From positions 248,001-312,000 of the forward strand of contig NZ_QXCP01000009.1 in assembly GCF_003711805.1 (NCBI RefSeq): 64,000 bases of DNA, given 5' to 3'. Position 1 is the stretch's first letter, and every line of letters begins with the position of its first letter. The notes beneath the pieces were generated by a model. That model made no database searches, had not been told where the DNA came from, and saw only the letters and a list, made by a program, of their open reading frames with translations. Position numbers and translations under genes: made by a program. Source of the stretch: Brachybacterium sp. EE-P12 (GTDB lineage Bacteria; Actinomycetota; Actinomycetes; Actinomycetales; Dermabacteraceae). Of this stretch, positions 60,434 through 64,000 are shown in pieces.

Positions 60434-61719
60434 GCGGGTTCCTCTTCTCGGTGGTGTTCTCTTCGGGGTCGTGCGGTCGGGTCGTGCGGTGGGGCCGGTT
60501 GCGACGACGGCGCCGCCGTCGCCTCGGCCTCCGCCTCTCGCCGCCCCGGGGACGGCTCGAGGAGCTCCAGGGGGTCGCGTCGCAGCCGATCCAGGGCGAG
60601 CTGGATCGCGCCGTGCACCACGACGTCACGGCCGAGGGTGCTGGCGACGATGTCGGGGAACGGAGCCCGTGCGATCTCGGGGAGGGTCGCACGGGCGCGC
60701 TCGAGGACCGGCGTCATCGACTCCGCGACGGCACCGGCGACGACGACCCGCTCGATGCCGAGGAGGCTCACGAGGGTCGCGGCGATGCGGGCCACGCGCT
60801 CGCCGAGCCGATCGAGGATCTCGCGGGCGAGCGGGTCGTCGTCCTCCGCGGCGGCGAAGACGTCCACAGCGCTCAGCCGAGCGGGGTCGACGTCGGCGAG
60901 CGCGGGCGAGTCCGCTCCGCGCTCGAGCGCCTCGAGCGCCCAGCGGCGGGCCAGCGCGCCGACGCCCTCGGCGCCCGCGTCGTCCTGCAGCACGGCGTCC
61001 AGGAACCGCATCTCACCGGCACCGCCGCGGGCGCCGTGCAGCAGGCGGCCGTCGACGACGAGCCCCGCGCCGATCCTCTCCCCCACCAGGAGGGCTGCCA
61101 TGTTCTCGCTGCGGTGGAGGGCGTGCTCGGCGAGCGCGGTGAGGTTCGCGTCGTTCTCCACGCTGACGCGGCCCTCGAGGTGCTCGGGGAAGTCGGCGTT
61201 CATCAGGTGCCAGAAGTCGCTCACGCCCACCGGGGAGACGCCGTGCTCGTCGACCGGGGCGGGGATGCCGATGACGGTGAGCAGAGGCGGACCGTCGAGG
61301 TGCATCGGCGCGAGCACCTCGGCGACGAGCTCCTGCACCGTCCGCACGCGCAGGGCTCGGTCCGCCTGCCGGCCGGCGAGATCGCGACGCGCGGAGGCGA
61401 GGACCGTGCCGCGGAGATCGGCGGCCACTGCGGTGAAGCCGCTGCGCCCGGCGTCGACGCCGACGAGGATCCCCGCGCGTTCGCACAGTCGGTGCCGACG
61501 GGCGGGACGGCCGCGCCGGGAGAGCCCCGCCGCGCGGCTGTCGTCGATCTCCTCGAGCCAGCCGGAGACGGTCAGCTCATCGCAGAGCCCCAGCACGGTC
61601 GCCCTGGTCAGGCCGGTCGCAGCCATCGCCTCGGCGGCGGTGAAGTGCTCGGCCTCGAGGGCGTGGCGCAGCAGCGCGCGGCTGTTCTGCCGGCGCAGCT
61701 CGCTCATCGATGCCGCCAT
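60430..61719 (-). CDS. ROK-family transcriptional regulator
   Basis: 429 residues. N-terminal winged helix (about 5-70) with MATGLTRATVLGLCDELTVSGWL; C-terminal ROK/ASKHA sugar-binding part with GVDAGRSGFTAVAADL, VENDANLTALAEHA and LLVGERIGAGLVVDGRLLHG. The usual zinc motif CxCGxxGCxE is absent; the equivalent stretch reads ARGGAGEMRFLDAVLQDD. An acidic/basic disordered tail (~385-429) ends the protein. GAGGAGG ribosome site. Likely represses the divergent transporter and its own operon. Confidence 0.92.
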   Translation of the reverse strand: MAASMSELRRQNSRALLRHALEAEHFTAAEAMAATGLTRATVLGLCDELTVSGWLEEIDDSRAAGLSRRGRPARRHRLCERAGILVGVDAGRSGFTAVAADLRGTVLASARRDLAGRQADRALRVRTVQELVAEVLAPMHLDGPPLLTVIGIPAPVDEHGVSPVGVSDFWHLMNADFPEHLEGRVSVENDANLTALAEHALHRSENMAALLVGERIGAGLVVDGRLLHGARGGAGEMRFLDAVLQDDAGAEGVGALARRWALEALERGADSPALADVDPARLSAVDVFAAAEDDDPLAREILDRLGERVARIAATLVSLLGIERVVVAGAVAESMTPVLERARATLPEIARAPFPDIVASTLGRDVVVHGAIQLALDRLRRDPLELLEPSPGRREAEAEATAAPSSQPAPPHDPTARPRREHHREEEPA

Positions 61720-61767
61720 GCCCGCCTCCTCAGAGGGTCCTTGACGTCGGCTGTGACGGGACCCATA

Positions 61768-61806
61768 CTTTCTCCACGCATTAAATCTAGCAACTGAATC
61801 TATTGG
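61768..61806. promoter_or_regulatory. A+T-rich divergent control region between ROK gene and ABC transporter
   Basis: A+T-rich island containing two direct copies of AATCTA (61784-61789 and 61797-61802, 13-nt spacing) and TAGATT/TTTAAT on the minus strand. Candidate ROK operator and promoters for both directions. Confidence 0.5.
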
Positions 61807-61846
61807 TTCGCCATCCAGTCGTTGCGATGCCGTCGAGGAGACAGAG

Positions 61847-63120
61847 TTGTCATCCAGGACCCCAGCGGTCGGTCGACCGTCCCGTCGTTCCCTGCTCACC
61901 GCCGGTGCCGCCGGCGCACTCGCCGTCGGAGGCTCACCGGCTGCGGCGGCTCCGCGCGGCCGAGAGTGACCTTCTACCAGTCCAAACGCGAGGTGGTCCC
62001 CCACTTCCGTGAGCTGATCGGCGAGTTCAACAGCGCGCAGTCGGACTACACCTACGTGCACGACATGGCCACGAACCTGCAGGCCGGGTTCGTCCGAGCC
62101 TCGCCGCCCGACATCGCGCTGCAGAACTACAACCTGGACATGGCGAGGTTCATGGAGCGCGGCGCGCTCTCCGACCTCGCGGATCTCCCCGAGGCCGGAC
62201 GCATCCGGGACGACGTCCTGGAACTGGCTGAGTGGTACCCGGGATATTAAGGACGCACCAGCGTGATCCCCTTCTCCGTCGCGGCCGCCTCGGTGATCTA
62301 CAACAAGCGGATCTTCGCCGACAACGACCTCGAGGTCCCGACGACCTGGGACGAGCTCCTCGCCGTCTGCGAGACGCTGGAGGGCGCCGACGTCACCCCG
62401 ATCTACGGCACCTTCCCCGAGATCTGGACGGTCACCCAGGGGATCTTCGACTACGTGGTCGGCGGCCGGATCGACGTGCGGGACTTCTTCGACCAGCTGA
62501 ACGCGATCGGCGAGGACGTGGGTCCCGATTCGGAGGTCTCCTTCCAGCGCACGCTCGCCGAGCCGGTGCAGCAGATGCTCGAGCTGCTGCCGTACTTCAA
62601 CGAGGACGCCTCGGCGCGCTCCTACGGGGACGGCAACACCGCGATGGCGAACGGCGAGGCGGCCATGTACCTCCAGGGGCCGTGGGCGCTGGTCGAGATC
62701 GAGAAGGCGGGGACGGACATCGAGCTCGGCTCGTTCCCGCTGCCGGTGACCGACGATCCCGCGGACCTGAGGATCCGCGTGAACATCGACCTCTCGCTGT
62801 GGATCCCGGAGCAGGCCGATCAGAAGGAGGGGGCGCGCGAGCTCCTGCAGCACCTGATGCTCCCCGAGATCCAGTTCCCCTACAACGAGATGGCCCTCGC
62901 CTTCTCCACCACGGACGACGCCCCCGAGGTGACCGACCCGCGGATCTCCGAGATGCAGCCGTACTACGACGAGGGCCGCTTCTACATGGGCCCCTCCCAG
63001 TTCGTGCCGCCCACGATCCCGTTCGGGAACTACGTGCAGTCGATCGTGCTGGGCGCCGATCCGGAGCCGGTGCTGGCCCAGCTCGACTCCGACTTCGCCC
63101 GTCTCGCCTACCGCGCCTGA
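61847..63120 (+). pseudogene. sugar ABC transporter substrate-binding lipoprotein, frameshifted and with internal stop
   Basis: TTG at 61847 with GAGGAG 7 nt upstream begins a signal peptide (RRSLLTAGAAGALAVGG); in that frame it ends at a TGA at 61967. The lipobox LTGCGG and the mature protein VTFYQSKREVVPHFRELIGE are in the next frame, so one base is missing near 61931-61934. That frame then meets TAA at 62248-62250 (WYPGY, stop) and resumes in the same frame at once: GRTSVIPFSVAAASVIYNKRIF, through to TGA at 63120. The TAA stands where the family has Glu/Asp (YEGRTS), so a single GAA to TAA change explains it. Otherwise a complete family-1 sugar-binding protein. Two lesions point to a pseudogene; a poor-quality consensus here is the alternative. 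Confidence 0.85.
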
Positions 63121-63155
63121 GCGCCTCCCCCGCCGTCGACCCCGAGGACGTCACC

Positions 63156-64000
63156 ATGTCAGTGCAGACATCATCCGTTCCCAGGATCGAGGAGGATCGC
63201 GCCGCGACCTCCTCGCCCTCCCCCGCCCGGACCACGCGCCACCGGGTGGATCCGATCTACTACCTGTTCCTCTTCCCCGCGCTCGCGATCTTCACCCTCG
63301 CGATCACCCTGCCCGCCGTGATCGGCTTCTTCTACAGCTTCACCAACTCGGTGGGCTTCGGGGACTTCGAGTTCATCGGACTGCGCAACTACATCGCGCT
63401 GTTCCAGGACCCGAACATCCTCCACGCCTATCTCTTCACCCTCGGCTTCGCCCTGGTCACGGTGATCGTGGTCAACGCGATCGCCTTCGCCCTCGCCGTG
63501 GCGCTCACCGCGCGGATCCGCTTCCAGACGGCGCTGCGCACGATCTTCGTGATCCCGATGGTGATCTCGGGGATCATCATCGCCTTCGTGTTCAAGTTCC
63601 TGTTCGCCAACTCGCTGCCCGCCCTCGGGCAGACGCTCGGCCTCGGCGTGCTGTCCGAGTCGATCCTCGCCGACGAGAACCTCGCCTGGATCGCCGTCGT
63701 GATCGTCACCGCCTGGTCCGCGATCCCGGGCGCGATGCTGATCTACATCGCGGGCCTCGTGACGATCCCGGCGGAGCTCTACGAGGCCGCCGCGATCGAC
63801 GGCGCCTCCGGCCGACAGCGTCTGATGCGGATCACCCTGCCGATGGTCTCGGGCTTCATCCTCATCAACACGATCCTGGGCTTCAAGGGCTTCCTCAACG
63901 CCTACGACGTCATCGTCGGCCTCACCGACGGCGGACCCGGCACCGCCACCACCTCGATCGCCATGTCGATCTTCAAGGGCTTCGGCGGCGGCGACTACGG
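63156..64000 (+). CDS. sugar ABC transporter permease, MalF type (3' end outside window)
   Basis: About 281 codons visible; continues past the window. Cytoplasmic start (SVQTSSVPRIEED), then transmembrane segments from about residue 35 (YYLFLFPALAIFTLAITLP). FEFIGLRNYIALFQDPN is the typical MalF-like loop; the EAA loop is ELYEAAAIDGASGRQRLMRI (near residues 208-227), and GLTDGGPGTAT is another family motif. Coding begins 36 nt after the binding-protein stop, with a GAGGA ribosome site. Intact in view, despite the decayed binding-protein gene. Confidence 0.9.
   Translation, partial: MSVQTSSVPRIEEDRAATSSPSPARTTRHRVDPIYYLFLFPALAIFTLAITLPAVIGFFYSFTNSVGFGDFEFIGLRNYIALFQDPNILHAYLFTLGFALVTVIVVNAIAFALAVALTARIRFQTALRTIFVIPMVISGIIIAFVFKFLFANSLPALGQTLGLGVLSESILADENLAWIAVVIVTAWSAIPGAMLIYIAGLVTIPAELYEAAAIDGASGRQRLMRITLPMVSGFILINTILGFKGFLNAYDVIVGLTDGGPGTATTSIAMSIFKGFGGGDY

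Overview
The window is very G+C-rich, gene-dense and Actinobacterial. It carries menaquinone genes, a System II cytochrome c maturation cluster in the actinobacterial order, the tiny Arg/Lys-rich ribosomal protein bS22, MT0933-like and PerM/DUF6350 proteins, and many GTG starts. The protein sequences look like Micrococcales, most likely Dermabacteraceae (Brachybacterium-like); the genus is my inference from sequence character, not a database result. I see no prophage, intact insertion sequence or CRISPR array.

Layout. 1-9.1 kb, mostly minus strand: galactokinase (cut by the window edge), lactonase-fold protein and ThrE-type exporter in a coupled pair, DUF3017-like membrane protein, aspartate ammonia-lyase (plus strand), polyphosphate kinase 2, purH and purN. 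9.1-21.1 kb: PerM and a menaquinone block (menF, menD, menC, menB, menE, menA) scattered over both strands, with an HtrA protease and a GNAT acetyltransferase between. 21.1-27.0 kb: DUF4229 and PLDc_N small proteins, then the coupled operon histidine phosphatase-resA-ccdA-resB-ccsB. 27-36.5 kb: divergent MarR/YceI, glutaredoxin, bS22, two coupled dynamin-like GTPases, AcuC-type deacetylase, and a TrkH/TrkA potassium uptake pair. A 76-bp near-perfect palindrome follows at 36389-36464.

36.5-47 kb: proC, a DUF368 lipid-phosphate transporter, a 1577-residue helicase-like protein whose ATPase motifs look degenerate together with a coupled 69-residue protein, a DeoR regulator, an MT0933-like protein, CopC, and a MobA-nitrilase fusion with an apparent frameshift. 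47-60 kb: tRNA-Arg(CCU), a 32-residue small ORF, quinone oxidoreductase, S9 peptidase, SulP transporter, a lipoprotein, a ChaA-like antiporter, dienelactone hydrolase, and a ProV/ProW/ProX glycine-betaine transporter. 60-64 kb: a sugar-type locus (Gfo/Idh oxidoreductase, ROK regulator) divergent from an ABC transporter whose binding-protein gene carries both a frameshift and an in-frame stop.

A recurring theme is leaderless expression: about twenty genes have a TANNNT-like -10 hexamer ending only 6-8 nt before the ATG/GTG, with no room for a Shine-Dalgarno sequence. The most unusual items are the palindrome, the helicase-like protein with lost ATPase motifs, two frame-disrupted genes, and a 30-residue remnant of an amino-acid permease between the GNAT gene and menB.
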